Below are positions 1 to 8,179 of a stretch of 48,877 nt of DNA, in pieces. The DNA is from NORP181 sp047623555 (GTDB taxonomy: Bacteria > Pseudomonadota > Alphaproteobacteria > Rhodobacterales > Rhodobacteraceae). The notes beneath the pieces were generated by a model, which was not told the DNA's origin, did no database searches, and was given only the letters and a program-made list of their open reading frames with translations. Position 1 is the first letter of the stretch. Each line of letters begins with the position of its first letter. The stretch is from NCBI GenBank assembly GCA_047623555.1, contig JBLHMP010000021.1, forward strand, positions 1 through 48,877, written 5' to 3'. The translations under genes were made by a program, and so were the position numbers.

Positions 1-45
1 CCAAACCGCTCGCCTTTGCAAAACCTGATGGATAAATTCAAATGA
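1..45 (+). CDS. 3' end of an upstream gene (partial)
   Basis: Frame 1 is open from the window edge to a TGA at 43-45 and would encode a 14-residue tail ending LMDKFK. Its stop overlaps the ATG of the next gene as ATGA, the coupling seen throughout this window, so it is probably the C-terminus of a co-transcribed gene. Too little is visible to name the protein. Confidence 0.5.
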   Translation, partial: PNRSPLQNLMDKFK

Positions 46-1070
46 CCATCCGCGACGCCCTGCGCCTTCAAGGCACCACTTGTGCCGGGCTGGGCTCTCC
101 CTTCATGGGCCAAATGCTCACCACGTTGGCCGATAAATGGCCCGACAACAGCCCGCTTGGACAAATTTGCGCCAAATGGACCGGCGATATCGGCCCCAGT
201 GGCGTCTCCCTGCCGCTTCGCATCGCCGCCGGCCTGCACGCCCTTGCCCTAACCGATCGCGCGCCCCGTTTACGTGATGTTTACCCGCCCCACTCTGCCT
301 CAGATACCACCCTGATCAAAGAGGTTCTGACCGCGCTTATCCAGCATCAGGATTTCATGCGCGACTGGATCAAAAGCCCGCCGCAAACCAACGAAGTCCG
401 CCGCAGCGCCGCGCTGATCGCCGCCGCCCACTGGATCGCCGCGCGTCACGATCTGCCGTTTATCACCTCAGAACTCGGCGCCAGCGGTGGGCTGAACCTG
501 ATGTGGGATCGTTTTGCGCTAGACACTGGCCAGCATATCCTTGGCCCGGCTAACCCCGCTCTGACCTTGTCGCCAGACTGGACCGGACCCACGCCTGCCC
601 CGACCCAAATCCACGTCACAGAACGGCGTGGCGTTGACCTCAATCCCGTGAATGCCGACGCCCCGGACGACGCCCTGCGCCTGTTTGCCTATCTCTGGCC
701 CGATCAGCCCCACCGCTTGGACCTCACCCGCAAAGCCATCGCCGTCCTTGACGCCAAGGTCGACAAGGGCGATGCCATTGACTGGCTCGCACCGCGTCTG
801 AGCACCGCAAAACCTGGCCACATTCATCTGATCTATCACACCATTGCCTGGCAATATTTCCCGGCCCCGGTCCAATCCCGTGGCGCCGCCCTGATCAAAG
901 CTGCAGGCCAACGCGCCACCGCTGATGCGCCACTGGCGTGGTTACGGATGGAGGCAGACGGAAACACCCCCGGCGCGTCCTTGACTTTGCGCCTCTGGCC
1001 CGGTGACCTACGTATCACCCTAGGGCGCATAGATTTTCACGGCCGTTGGGTACATTGGACAGCCCAATAG
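42..1070 (+). CDS. DUF2332 family protein
   Basis: A 342-residue cytosolic protein with no signal peptide or membrane segment. It shows the hallmarks of the DUF2332 family: an N-terminal GLGSPFMGQML stretch, a central ELGASGGLNLMWD motif (about residues 145-157) and a C-terminal part with HLIYHTIAWQYF. The middle motif resembles a nucleotide- or SAM-binding loop, but the biochemical function of the family is not established. The start overlaps the stop of the preceding partial gene (ATGA), and a serine hydrolase gene follows 77 bases downstream. The family assignment is firm; no role can be given. Confidence 0.85.
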   Translation: MTIRDALRLQGTTCAGLGSPFMGQMLTTLADKWPDNSPLGQICAKWTGDIGPSGVSLPLRIAAGLHALALTDRAPRLRDVYPPHSASDTTLIKEVLTALIQHQDFMRDWIKSPPQTNEVRRSAALIAAAHWIAARHDLPFITSELGASGGLNLMWDRFALDTGQHILGPANPALTLSPDWTGPTPAPTQIHVTERRGVDLNPVNADAPDDALRLFAYLWPDQPHRLDLTRKAIAVLDAKVDKGDAIDWLAPRLSTAKPGHIHLIYHTIAWQYFPAPVQSRGAALIKAAGQRATADAPLAWLRMEADGNTPGASLTLRLWPGDLRITLGRIDFHGRWVHWTAQ

Positions 1071-1147
1071 CGCCCTGCCCCTACGTTTTATTTGCGCCAC
1101 GGCGACATCCATTGTTTCCTGATCCGCCCACACACAGGAGATTTCTC

Positions 1148-2314
1148 ATGCGCTCAATCGGTAAATGGCTTGGCCGAATTCTGCTGGCCCTCATCCTTGC
1201 CGCCGCCGTCATAGGCTTTTGGAAACGCGAAGAAATTACCCGCCTGTTGGCGGTGAATTCGCTGTTTTCAGAGGAAAAGATCGTCAACAATTTTTCGCAT
1301 ATGGACGCCGCATTCCTGAGCACGCCGATTTCGCGCGGCACCGGCCCGGTCAGCGACCTGCCCACCGGCACAGCCATGACCTTGCCGCCTCAGGTCGCGA
1401 CGTGGATCACCGATCGCAGCGTCACCTCGCTCCTCGTTCTCAAAGACGGCGAAATCGTATTTGAAGACTACTACCTTGGCACCGCCCCAGACGACCGCCG
1501 CATCTCTTGGTCCTTGGCCAAGAGCTATCTGTCGGCACTGTTCGGCGTCCTCGTGGATGAGGGCAAAATCGCCTCACTTGACGATCCGGTCACCAAATAC
1601 GCACCGCAGCTTACGGGCAGCGCCTATGAGAATGCCAGCATCCGTAACGTGCTAAACATGGCCAGCGGCATCACCTTTGACGAAGACTATCTGAACTATG
1701 ATTCCGACATCAATCGCATGGGCCGTGCGCTGGCATTGGGCGGCACATTGGACGACTTTACCGCCAGTTTCACCGACAGCTTTGCCACCCCCGGCGAAAC
1801 CTGGCAATATGTCTCCATCGACACCCATGTCATCGGCATGATCGTGCGTGGGGCCACCGGACGGTCGATCCCCGACCTGTTGTCCCAGAAAATCATCGCC
1901 CCGTTGGGACAGGAACACGACGGCTATTACCTGACTGATGGCAGTGGCGTCGCCTTTGTTCTGGGCGGCATCAGCCTGACCACCCGTGACTATGCCCGGT
2001 TCGCCAAAATGATCCTGAACAACGGCGAATATGGCGGCAAACAAATTGTCCCGGCCGACTGGATCGCCGCCTCGACCAGCCCAAGCGCGCCAACGGCCGA
2101 GGGTAAAATCGGCTATGGCTACCAATGGTGGATCCCCGTCGGATCACACGCGGGCGAATTTCAGGCGCAAGGCATCTATGGCCAATACCTCTATTTCGAC
2201 CAACTCGCAGGCGTTGCCATTGTCACCACCGGGGCCGACCGCCATTTCCGCGCCAAAGGCGTCAGCAAAATCAATGTTGAAATTTTCCGTCAAATCATCG
2301 AAGGTCTGCAATAA
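1148..2314 (+). CDS. Membrane-anchored serine hydrolase, beta-lactamase class C fold
   Basis: A 388-residue member of the beta-lactamase/esterase/transpeptidase family (PF00144). The open frame extends upstream, but the ATG at 1148 is chosen because AGGAG lies 7 bases before it and it yields a clear N-terminal membrane anchor (about residues 8-24, LGRILLALILAAAVIGF). The catalytic SxxK motif is S122-L-A-K125 within SWSLAKSYLSAL, and a tyrosine follows in WQYVSIDTH. These fit periplasmic esterases or amide hydrolases of the 6-aminohexanoate-dimer hydrolase/EstB type. The substrate cannot be read from sequence; a true beta-lactamase role is unlikely without further motifs. Its TAA shares a base with the next ATG. 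Confidence 0.85.
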   Translation: MRSIGKWLGRILLALILAAAVIGFWKREEITRLLAVNSLFSEEKIVNNFSHMDAAFLSTPISRGTGPVSDLPTGTAMTLPPQVATWITDRSVTSLLVLKDGEIVFEDYYLGTAPDDRRISWSLAKSYLSALFGVLVDEGKIASLDDPVTKYAPQLTGSAYENASIRNVLNMASGITFDEDYLNYDSDINRMGRALALGGTLDDFTASFTDSFATPGETWQYVSIDTHVIGMIVRGATGRSIPDLLSQKIIAPLGQEHDGYYLTDGSGVAFVLGGISLTTRDYARFAKMILNNGEYGGKQIVPADWIAASTSPSAPTAEGKIGYGYQWWIPVGSHAGEFQAQGIYGQYLYFDQLAGVAIVTTGADRHFRAKGVSKINVEIFRQIIEGLQ

Positions 2315-2691
2315 TGGAACCAGATAATCCCATCAACGTACTGGGCGGGGCATTGTCGCCCTGCTCATCCGATCCCATGACCGGATTTTTCCGCGACGGG
2401 CATTGCAACACCTGTACAGCAGATCAGGGCAGCCACACGGTCTGCGCGGTGATGACCGACGAATTCCTTGCCTATTCCAAATATGTCGGCAACGACCTGT
2501 CGACACCGCGGCCCGAACTCGGCTTTGCCGGGCTAAAAACCGGCGACCTCTGGTGCCTTTGTGCGGCCCGTTTCATGCAGGCCTTTGACGAAGGTTGCGC
2601 CCCGCGCGTCAACCTAACGGCCACCCACCAACGTGCCCTCGAAATCGTACCGCTGGAAGCTTTGGAGCAACGCGCACAACGGCGCAACTAA
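2314..2691 (+). CDS. DUF2237 family protein
   Basis: A 125-residue soluble protein matching DUF2237 (PF09996) along its whole length: NVLGGALSPCSSDPMTGFFR, CNTCTADQGSHTVCAVMTDEFL, GNDLSTPRPELGF, LKTGDLWCLCA and a final ATHQRALEIVPLEAL. The pattern of conserved Cys and His is typical of the family, whose function is unknown. It overlaps the serine hydrolase stop by one base (TAATG), so the two are probably co-translated. A strong inverted repeat begins 7 bases after its stop. Confidence 0.9.
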   Translation: MEPDNPINVLGGALSPCSSDPMTGFFRDGHCNTCTADQGSHTVCAVMTDEFLAYSKYVGNDLSTPRPELGFAGLKTGDLWCLCAARFMQAFDEGCAPRVNLTATHQRALEIVPLEALEQRAQRRN

Positions 2692-2697
2692 CTCTGT

Positions 2698-2721
2698 AAG
2701 GTGCGCCGTTGTGCGCACCTT
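2698..2721. terminator. Bidirectional hairpin between convergent genes
   Basis: A perfect 9-bp inverted repeat (AAGGTGCGC, 6-base loop CGTTGT, GCGCACCTT) lies between the stop of the DUF2237 gene (2691) and the stop of moeA on the other strand (2780). Its position between convergent transcription units suggests termination in both directions. The T-rich stretch that follows on the plus strand is interrupted by G, so it is not a textbook intrinsic terminator. Confidence 0.6.
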
Positions 2722-2779
2722 TGGTTGGGGTTTTATCAATTTCGATGGACAGATTAACGGCTTTGCGGTCCCCAGAACT

Positions 2780-4045
2780 CTACAACCCAAATCCACCATA
2801 CGGAATATACCGCACCAAATCGCCCACCTGAATATCCCGCGCCTCATCACCAAGCTCAACCAGCCCTTCGGCCCAGCTCAGCCCGCTGATCCGCCCAGAA
2901 CCTTCTGAGGCAAAAACCTCGGCCTGCCCGTTCCTGATCCGCGCCCGCAGATACTCACGCCGCCCCGGTTTCTTGCGTTTCTCAAACGCCGCAGGCACGT
3001 CGAACCCCTGCGACTCGTGCCATGCCATCCCCGCCAAAACCCCCATCGCGGGCCATGCAAACACCAAGGTACAGACCATCGCCGCCACCGGATTACCGGG
3101 CAGCCCAAACACCGGTTTGCCGCCCCACAACCCCAGTGCCAAAGGCCGCCCAGGTTTCACCGCAATACGCCATTGCTGCATCGCACCGGCCTCTTGCAAC
3201 AGCGCCGAGACATGGTCTTCGTCCCCCGCAGACGCGCCGCCACTGGTCACGATCACATCCGCCTGCGCCGCCGCCTGATCCAGCCGCGACCGCAACGCCG
3301 TGCGATCATCGCCAACCCGGCCCATATCAACCGCGTCAAAGCCAAACTGGTGCAACATCGCCAGCAACATCGGGCGATTGGCATCAAATACCGACCCCGG
3401 CAACACCGCATCCCCCGGTTCAACCAGCTCATCGCCAGTCGACAGAACGGCCACCCGCAACCGCTGAAACACCGATACCTGCGCCACGCCCACCGCCGAC
3501 AGCAACGCCAGATCCGCCGCCGTCAACACCCGGCCCTGTTGCAAGGCCAGATCGCCGACCGTCACGTCTTCGCCCGCCTGGCGCGCGTTAGCCCCGGCTT
3601 TCAACGGTCCATGAAAGGCGATCTCGTCCTCCCCAACCGTCACATCCTCTTGCAAAATAACTGTCTCTACACCGTCCGGCAGCGCCGCGCCGGTCAGCAC
3701 CCGCACCGCAGAACCCGCCGGAACAGCACCCTCAAATGCCCCACCCGCAGCAGCCCTGCCCGCAATCAAAGGCATCACATGCGCGCCCTCGGGGATCGCC
3801 CCGGCAAAGCCATAACCATCCACAGCACTGTTGGCCAAAGGCGGGTTTGAACGCGCAGCAATGACATCGGCCGCCAACACCCGGCCCAAAGACGCCGCCA
3901 AAAGCACCAGTTCAACGCCGCAGACCACCGACAGGCGATTCCTCAGCAACGCAAGGGCCTGATCCACCGGCGTCCAACGAACGCCCGCAGGCAATGCAAA
4001 ACAATCGTTGCGCAGCGGCGGCGGCGTTATCATGTCGCCCGCCAT
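2780..4045 (-). CDS. moeA: Molybdopterin molybdenumtransferase MoeA
   Basis: MoeA inserts molybdate into adenylylated molybdopterin, the last step of basic molybdenum cofactor synthesis. Family motifs appear in order: SNPPLANSAVDGYGFAG near the N-terminus, GAALPDGVETVILQED, then the MoCF-like domain with AVLSTGDELVEPG, DVIVTSGGASAGDEDH and IAVKPGRPLALG followed by FGLPGNPVAAMVC. The frame is open beyond 4045 into mobB, but starting there (MAGDMITPPP) or at 4033 (MITPPP) gives the usual length of about 415 residues; the choice is uncertain because neither has a strong ribosome binding site. It is the last gene of fdhD-mobA-mobB-moeA. Confidence 0.92.
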   Translation of the reverse strand: MAGDMITPPPLRNDCFALPAGVRWTPVDQALALLRNRLSVVCGVELVLLAASLGRVLAADVIAARSNPPLANSAVDGYGFAGAIPEGAHVMPLIAGRAAAGGAFEGAVPAGSAVRVLTGAALPDGVETVILQEDVTVGEDEIAFHGPLKAGANARQAGEDVTVGDLALQQGRVLTAADLALLSAVGVAQVSVFQRLRVAVLSTGDELVEPGDAVLPGSVFDANRPMLLAMLHQFGFDAVDMGRVGDDRTALRSRLDQAAAQADVIVTSGGASAGDEDHVSALLQEAGAMQQWRIAVKPGRPLALGLWGGKPVFGLPGNPVAAMVCTLVFAWPAMGVLAGMAWHESQGFDVPAAFEKRKKPGRREYLRARIRNGQAEVFASEGSGRISGLSWAEGLVELGDEARDIQVGDLVRYIPYGGFGL

Positions 4046-4067
4046 ATCTTTGCTCGGGCAGACGGGC

Positions 4068-4559
4068 TCACAATCCGACCTCAGCCAAGATGAAATTCGC
4101 GATCCCGTCTGTGTCATTCAGATCAAACACCGGCCGATCCAGATCAAGCGTGACATCGCTGGCCACCGCCCGGATGCTTGGATCATCCCGTGCGATCAGC
4201 GCATTGCCGGTCTCAGCACGATGCGCCTCGATCTTGGGATGACTGTCGCGTTTATAGCCTTCGATCAACACCAGATCGACAGGGGCGAGTTTGGCCAGCA
4301 GCATCGCCAATTCCACCTCGTCTTCGCCCTTCAACTCATGCATCAGGGCAAAGCGGTTACGCGAGGCTAACAGCACCTCGGTCGCACCGGCCACCCGGTG
4401 ACGAAAGCTGTCTTTGCCCGCATGATCGACATCAAAGCTATGATGCGCGTGTTTGACCGTCGACACAGTGAACCCGCGCCCGGTGATCTCGGCGACCAGC
4501 CGTTCCATCAGGCCGGTCTTGCCTGCGTTTTTCCAACCGACGACGCCATAAACCCTCAT
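4068..4559 (-). CDS. mobB: Molybdopterin-guanine dinucleotide biosynthesis adapter MobB
   Basis: A 163-residue P-loop GTP-binding protein that assists MobA in making the guanine-dinucleotide form of the molybdenum cofactor. The Walker A motif is G8-WKNA-GKT15. TVKHAHHSFDVDHAGKDSFRH and DLVLIEGYKRDSHPKIEAHR are the conserved MobB blocks. The start codon overlaps the mobA stop as ATGA (4556-4559), indicating translational coupling, and moeA follows. The length is normal for the family. Confidence 0.93.
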   Translation of the reverse strand: MRVYGVVGWKNAGKTGLMERLVAEITGRGFTVSTVKHAHHSFDVDHAGKDSFRHRVAGATEVLLASRNRFALMHELKGEDEVELAMLLAKLAPVDLVLIEGYKRDSHPKIEAHRAETGNALIARDDPSIRAVASDVTLDLDRPVFDLNDTDGIANFILAEVGL

Positions 4560-5182
4560 GTCGTGCCTTTCAATATTGTTTCAGCAGCCACCAGATCCTC
4601 GGGCGTGTTAACGTTAATAAACGGATCAAACCGACCCACCGGAAACAACGCCTCGCGGCCATTATGCCGATCGCTCCACATCACGACTTTGCGCAAACCA
4701 TCGTTCAAAGCGGCGCGCAGATCATCACGCAGTGCCACCGGCCAAAGGCCAAATGTCGGATGCCGCACCTGCCCGCGCTTCGCGTCCGGCGTGGCGGCCA
4801 GAACCAACGGTAAATCCATCCCCTCGCCTGCCAACAGCAATTGCGGCACCAGATCACAGGGGAAAAACGGCGTGTCTGCGGCGGCTGTGACAATGCTGTC
4901 GGCGCCTTGTTCCGCAGCCCAGTCCAGCCCGGCCAGAACTCCGGCCAAAGGGCCCGCAAATCCGTCGACACTGTCGGCGATCACCGGCAATCCATGGGTC
5001 GCAAACCGGGTTGCATCGCCATTGGCATTTAGCGCCAAATCCGCCACCTGCGGCTCTAAACGGTCAATGACACGCGACAGCAATGACTGGCCGCCAAGCC
5101 GCAGCAAGCCTTTGTCACCGCCGCCCATACGCCGGGCAAGACCACCTGCCAAAATAACACCAAGGGGCTGCGACACCGTCAT
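4556..5182 (-). CDS. mobA: Molybdenum cofactor guanylyltransferase MobA
   Basis: A 208-residue nucleotidyltransferase that joins GMP from GTP to Mo-molybdopterin, giving the MGD cofactor used by DMSO-reductase-family enzymes such as formate dehydrogenases. The N-terminal LAGGLARRMGGGDKG (residues 11-25) is the signature nucleotide-binding loop. AAADTPFFP carries the metal-binding Asp, and FINVNTPEDL closes the protein. It overlaps mobB by 4 bases. fdhD lies 118 bases upstream on the same strand, pointing to a formate-dehydrogenase-oriented operon. Confidence 0.94.
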   Translation of the reverse strand: MTVSQPLGVILAGGLARRMGGGDKGLLRLGGQSLLSRVIDRLEPQVADLALNANGDATRFATHGLPVIADSVDGFAGPLAGVLAGLDWAAEQGADSIVTAAADTPFFPCDLVPQLLLAGEGMDLPLVLAATPDAKRGQVRHPTFGLWPVALRDDLRAALNDGLRKVVMWSDRHNGREALFPVGRFDPFINVNTPEDLVAAETILKGTT

Positions 5183-5300
5183 GTTTCATCCACCTTTTCA
5201 ATCGCTGCCACAGCCATTTTCTCTAAAAGAAAACAAACCGGGACATTAGAAATTTTCCGTTTCCCAACAGCACAGGACATCAAAACAATAAATCTACCGT

Positions 5301-6191
5301 TCATCCGCGCCCGCCTTTACGCCGATGTTTGCCATCCTCAACCTTCACACTCGCCGGATCAATATCGCGGATCAACCGATCCTCGCCCGCCAAACAAATA
5401 AACCGCTGCCCGCGCATCCGGCCAATCAGTGTCAGCCCAACCTCGCGCGCTATCTCAACACCCCAGGCGGTAAAACCCGACCGCGAGGCCAGCACCGGGA
5501 TGCCCATCAGCGCCGTCTTAATTACCATTTCCGAGGTCAGCCGCCCCGTTGTATATAGTATCTTGTCATCCGCGACCCGGTCATGGCGCAGCATCCAACC
5601 GGCGATTTTATCGACCGCATTATGCCGCCCCACGTCCTCCATATAGACCAGCGGTACGTTTTCGCGGCACAGTATCGTGCCATGAATCGCCCCTGCTTCT
5701 AGGTACAAAGATGGTGTGCGATTAATCCGTGCCGCCAATTCATAAAGCCACGAGGTGCGCACTGGCGTCGCAGGCAATTGCACCCCGTCCAAGCCCTCCA
5801 TCATGTCGCCAAAGACGGTGCCAACGGCGCAGCCACTGGTACGGGTCTTTTTCTTTAGCTTTTCTTCATAGCTGGTTTTGCGCGTCGTGCGCACCACAAC
5901 CACCTCGAGGTCATCGTCATAATCGACGCCGGTAATGTCGTCATCGTCCAGCAACATGCCCTGATTGCGCAGGAAACCAAGCGCCAGATATTCGGGGTAA
6001 TCGCCGATCGTCATTGCCGTCACAATTTCCTGTGAGTTCAAATAGATCGTCAGCGGCCGTTCCTCGACCACGGAAATGGTCTGGAGCACGCCATTCTGGT
6101 CACATCCCTCAACCGGGCGGGTCAATCCGGCGCGCGACGGATCCGGGGCAATCAGGAAATCATTGATGTCGTCGTTTCTGGACAATTGCAT
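5301..6191 (-). CDS. fdhD: Formate dehydrogenase accessory sulfurtransferase FdhD
   Basis: FdhD carries sulfur from a cysteine desulfurase to the Mo/W-bisMGD cofactor of formate dehydrogenase. This 296-residue copy has the conserved blocks ERPLTIYLNSQEIVTAM, GFLRNQG, VYMEDVGRHNAVDKIAGW, TTGRLTSEMV and ASRSGFTAWGVEIA. The motif that is CxxC in E. coli FdhD reads SGCAVGTVFG here: Cys121 is kept but the second Cys position is Gly124. No formate dehydrogenase structural gene lies in the window. It heads the mobA-mobB-moeA run and is divergent from azlC across only 46 bases, so the two promoters must be close together or overlap. Confidence 0.93.
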   Translation of the reverse strand: MQLSRNDDINDFLIAPDPSRAGLTRPVEGCDQNGVLQTISVVEERPLTIYLNSQEIVTAMTIGDYPEYLALGFLRNQGMLLDDDDITGVDYDDDLEVVVVRTTRKTSYEEKLKKKTRTSGCAVGTVFGDMMEGLDGVQLPATPVRTSWLYELAARINRTPSLYLEAGAIHGTILCRENVPLVYMEDVGRHNAVDKIAGWMLRHDRVADDKILYTTGRLTSEMVIKTALMGIPVLASRSGFTAWGVEIAREVGLTLIGRMRGQRFICLAGEDRLIRDIDPASVKVEDGKHRRKGGRG

Positions 6192-6237
6192 CCCCCTAAA
6201 ATGACAGCTAATGCAGATATAACACTAGAGGCAACAC

Positions 6238-6954
6238 ATGGCATCCACCACCTCCAAATCCTGGTTCTGGACCGGCTTTCAGCACGGCGTTCCGTTTGTA
6301 TTGGTCGCCGCCCCGTTTGGTACATTGTTCGGCGTTCTAGCCACTGAAACCGGGCTAAATCTGACCGAAACGATGATTTTCGCCATCACAGTTTTCGCCG
6401 GCGCCGCGCAATTCACCGCTCTGCAATTGATGCAGGAACATGCACCGGTGCTGATTGTTCTGGCCTCGGCGCTGGCGGTAAACATGCGGATGGCGATGTA
6501 TTCGGCGTCATTAACCCCCTATCTGGGCGCCGCGCCATTATGGCAACGCGCGATTGCGGCGTATTTCACCGTTGATCAATCCTATGCCTGTTCGGTCGCG
6601 ATGTATGAGGCTCGTCCCGAGATGACCACCGCCGAACGCATGGCCTATTTCTTCGGCGTCGTCGCACCTCTGGCCCCGATGTGGTATTTGTTCACCTTCA
6701 TGGGCGCTGTGCTGGGCACGCGTATCCCGGACAGCCTGGCCATCGATTTCGCCCTACCGATTGCATTTTTGGCGATGATTGCGCCAATGCTGCGTACGCC
6801 TGCGCATATAGTGGCGGCGGTCGTGGCCTGTATCACATCCATTCTGGCCGCCGGATTGCCGTTTAACCTCGGGCTGATCGTTGCCGGGATTATTGCTATG
6901 ATGGCCGGGGCGCAGACCGAATTGGCGCTCGAACACCGCAAGACACGCCCATGA
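6238..6954 (+). CDS. azlC: AzlC family branched-chain amino acid exporter, large subunit
   Basis: A 238-residue inner-membrane protein with about seven hydrophobic helices. Recognisable AzlC blocks include FQHGVPFVLVAAPFGTLFG near the start, FAGAAQFTALQLM and NMRMAMYSASLTPYL. AzlC forms a two-component permease with AzlD that exports branched-chain amino acids or analogues; the exact substrate here is unknown. AGAGG lies just before the ATG. The stop overlaps the azlD start as ATGA, as in most azlCD pairs. Confidence 0.92.
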   Translation: MASTTSKSWFWTGFQHGVPFVLVAAPFGTLFGVLATETGLNLTETMIFAITVFAGAAQFTALQLMQEHAPVLIVLASALAVNMRMAMYSASLTPYLGAAPLWQRAIAAYFTVDQSYACSVAMYEARPEMTTAERMAYFFGVVAPLAPMWYLFTFMGAVLGTRIPDSLAIDFALPIAFLAMIAPMLRTPAHIVAAVVACITSILAAGLPFNLGLIVAGIIAMMAGAQTELALEHRKTRP

Positions 6955-7289
6955 CCAACGGTGCCCCTGACCCAACCACGCTTTGGATCGTCATCATCGG
7001 CATGGCCGTGGGCAGCTTTGCCCTGCGCTTTGTGTTTATCGGATTAGTCGGTGATCGGCCGCTGCCGCCGTGGCTATTGCGACATTTACGTTATACTGCG
7101 GTGGCAATTTTACCGGCGTTGGTCACACCGCTGGTGATCTGGCCCAACGCCACGGACGGGCATCCGGATCCGGCGCGTTTGGCGGCGGCTGCGGTGACAG
7201 TTGCTGTTGGGTATTTCACCAAAAACGTGATCGCGGGCATGGGTAGCGGCGCGGCCACTCTTTTGACTTTTTTGTATTTATTCGGTTGA
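6951..7289 (+). CDS. azlD: AzlD family branched-chain amino acid exporter, small subunit
   Basis: A 112-residue protein with four hydrophobic segments. The blocks WIVIIGMAVGSFALRFVF, PPWLLRHLRYTAVAILPALV and a C-terminal VTVAVGYFTKNVIAGMGSG are typical of AzlD. It is coupled to azlC by a 4-base overlap. Its last 12 bases overlap the 3' end of the convergent lipoprotein gene, so transcripts of the two genes are complementary at their ends. Confidence 0.9.
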   Translation: MTNGAPDPTTLWIVIIGMAVGSFALRFVFIGLVGDRPLPPWLLRHLRYTAVAILPALVTPLVIWPNATDGHPDPARLAAAAVTVAVGYFTKNVIAGMGSGAATLLTFLYLFG

Positions 7290-7904
7290 TACAGGCGCTT
7301 TGTAGCCAGCAGCCAAAGCTGCCTCAAGATCGGGGCTGTCATCCTCAAAATACCGTTCGGTTTTCACCCCAGGCAAAGCCCCAAACTGCTTAGACAGATT
7401 CTTAGGAGAAAGCGTCGTCTTGATGTTTTCAAAGCCTGGTATCTTGCTGATCAATGAAGATGTCGCATTGGAACAGAACGCCGAACCCACCGAACCGTTT
7501 TGCACCGCAAGCTGATAGGCCACCGCGGCCTGTTGCGGAGTGAGTGGTACGGTCTGCACAACCACATGATGCGATGTGCGGGCGTGCGCGCTTTTGTATG
7601 CCCATTCAATACCCGGATTTATTCCGTACAACACATCATCGCGTTCAGGAATACCATCCAGATAGAACGACCCCGCCGGATCAAACAGAATCGTTTCTGA
7701 TGATGCAATGACCAGCCCCGAATGCGCACCCGAGCCGCTGCGGTTGTTGACCATCGTGTAAAGAGTCATGGATTTCGGCCCGGGGTCACGGTAGGACACC
7801 GCCGCGATCGTCGCCGGATCAGCGTTGGGCGTGCCCGTGGCACACCCGGACAGGGTCAGCCCTAAAACAGTCAGGCCAAACAAAATACGAATAAAAGAGG
7901 TCAT
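7278..7904 (-). CDS. Lipoprotein, possible permuted papain-like (NlpC/P60-type) hydrolase
   Basis: The frame is open to 7946, but the ATG at 7904 gives a classic lipoprotein signal: a hydrophobic stretch of residues 5-18 and lipobox LSG-C21. The mature part contains GAH61SGLVIASSETILFDPAGSF and, about 80 residues later, SAFC144SNATSSLI. His first and Cys later in a YCS-like context is the order expected of circularly permuted papain-fold enzymes such as the YiiX/YaeF group. This assignment is an inference from motif order only. The gene starts 4 bases after the cytochrome oxidase subunit IV gene and overlaps azlD tail to tail. Confidence 0.7.
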   Translation of the reverse strand: MTSFIRILFGLTVLGLTLSGCATGTPNADPATIAAVSYRDPGPKSMTLYTMVNNRSGSGAHSGLVIASSETILFDPAGSFYLDGIPERDDVLYGINPGIEWAYKSAHARTSHHVVVQTVPLTPQQAAVAYQLAVQNGSVGSAFCSNATSSLISKIPGFENIKTTLSPKNLSKQFGALPGVKTERYFEDDSPDLEAALAAGYKAPVSTE

Positions 7905-7908
7905 GCGA

Positions 7909-8043
7909 TCAGGTTGTAAAAATGGCCATGAAAACCAAAATTCCAATGATGATAGCCGTCATCACCTTCATTGCGTGCATAAAGCCGTTAAAGGTGTCGT
8001 TCTGTACTTGGCTGTCCATTTCGCCGTGCTTGTGATCTGCCAT
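7909..8043 (-). CDS. aa3-type cytochrome c oxidase subunit IV (44 aa)
   Basis: A 44-residue reading frame that opens MADHKHGEMDSQ, has one hydrophobic helix (about residues 28-42, MTAIIIGILVFMAIF) and ends FTT before TGA. This matches the bacterial aa3-type cytochrome c oxidase subunit IV family (PF07835): a small charged N-terminus, a NGFMHAMK-like stretch and one transmembrane helix. AGGAG stands 9 bases before the ATG. In Paracoccus and Rhodobacter this subunit sits beside the oxidase core but is not essential for activity. No other oxidase genes are nearby, which is usual for this gene. Confidence 0.85.
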   Translation of the reverse strand: MADHKHGEMDSQVQNDTFNGFMHAMKVMTAIIIGILVFMAIFTT

Positions 8044-8179
8044 CTGTCGGGCTCCTGCAATCTATGTTTCCGCGTCAATACTGTATTCTCAATTCGCTGT
8101 CACCACGTCAATCGCGCGCAGTTGGTAACTTTGGGGGCATTTGATGGAATTCGCCCCGGTCGTGGTGCGTTGGCTACAC

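Noticed and set aside
1148..2314. Serine hydrolase as an antibiotic-resistance beta-lactamase
   Set aside because: The fold and SxxK fit the wider esterase/peptidase group; the membrane anchor and neighbours give no support for a class C beta-lactamase role.
3017..3850. Long plus-strand frame opposite moeA
   Set aside because: It is rich in Pro, His, Arg and Gln, has no recognisable motif and lies fully opposite moeA; it is a shadow of a GC-rich gene.
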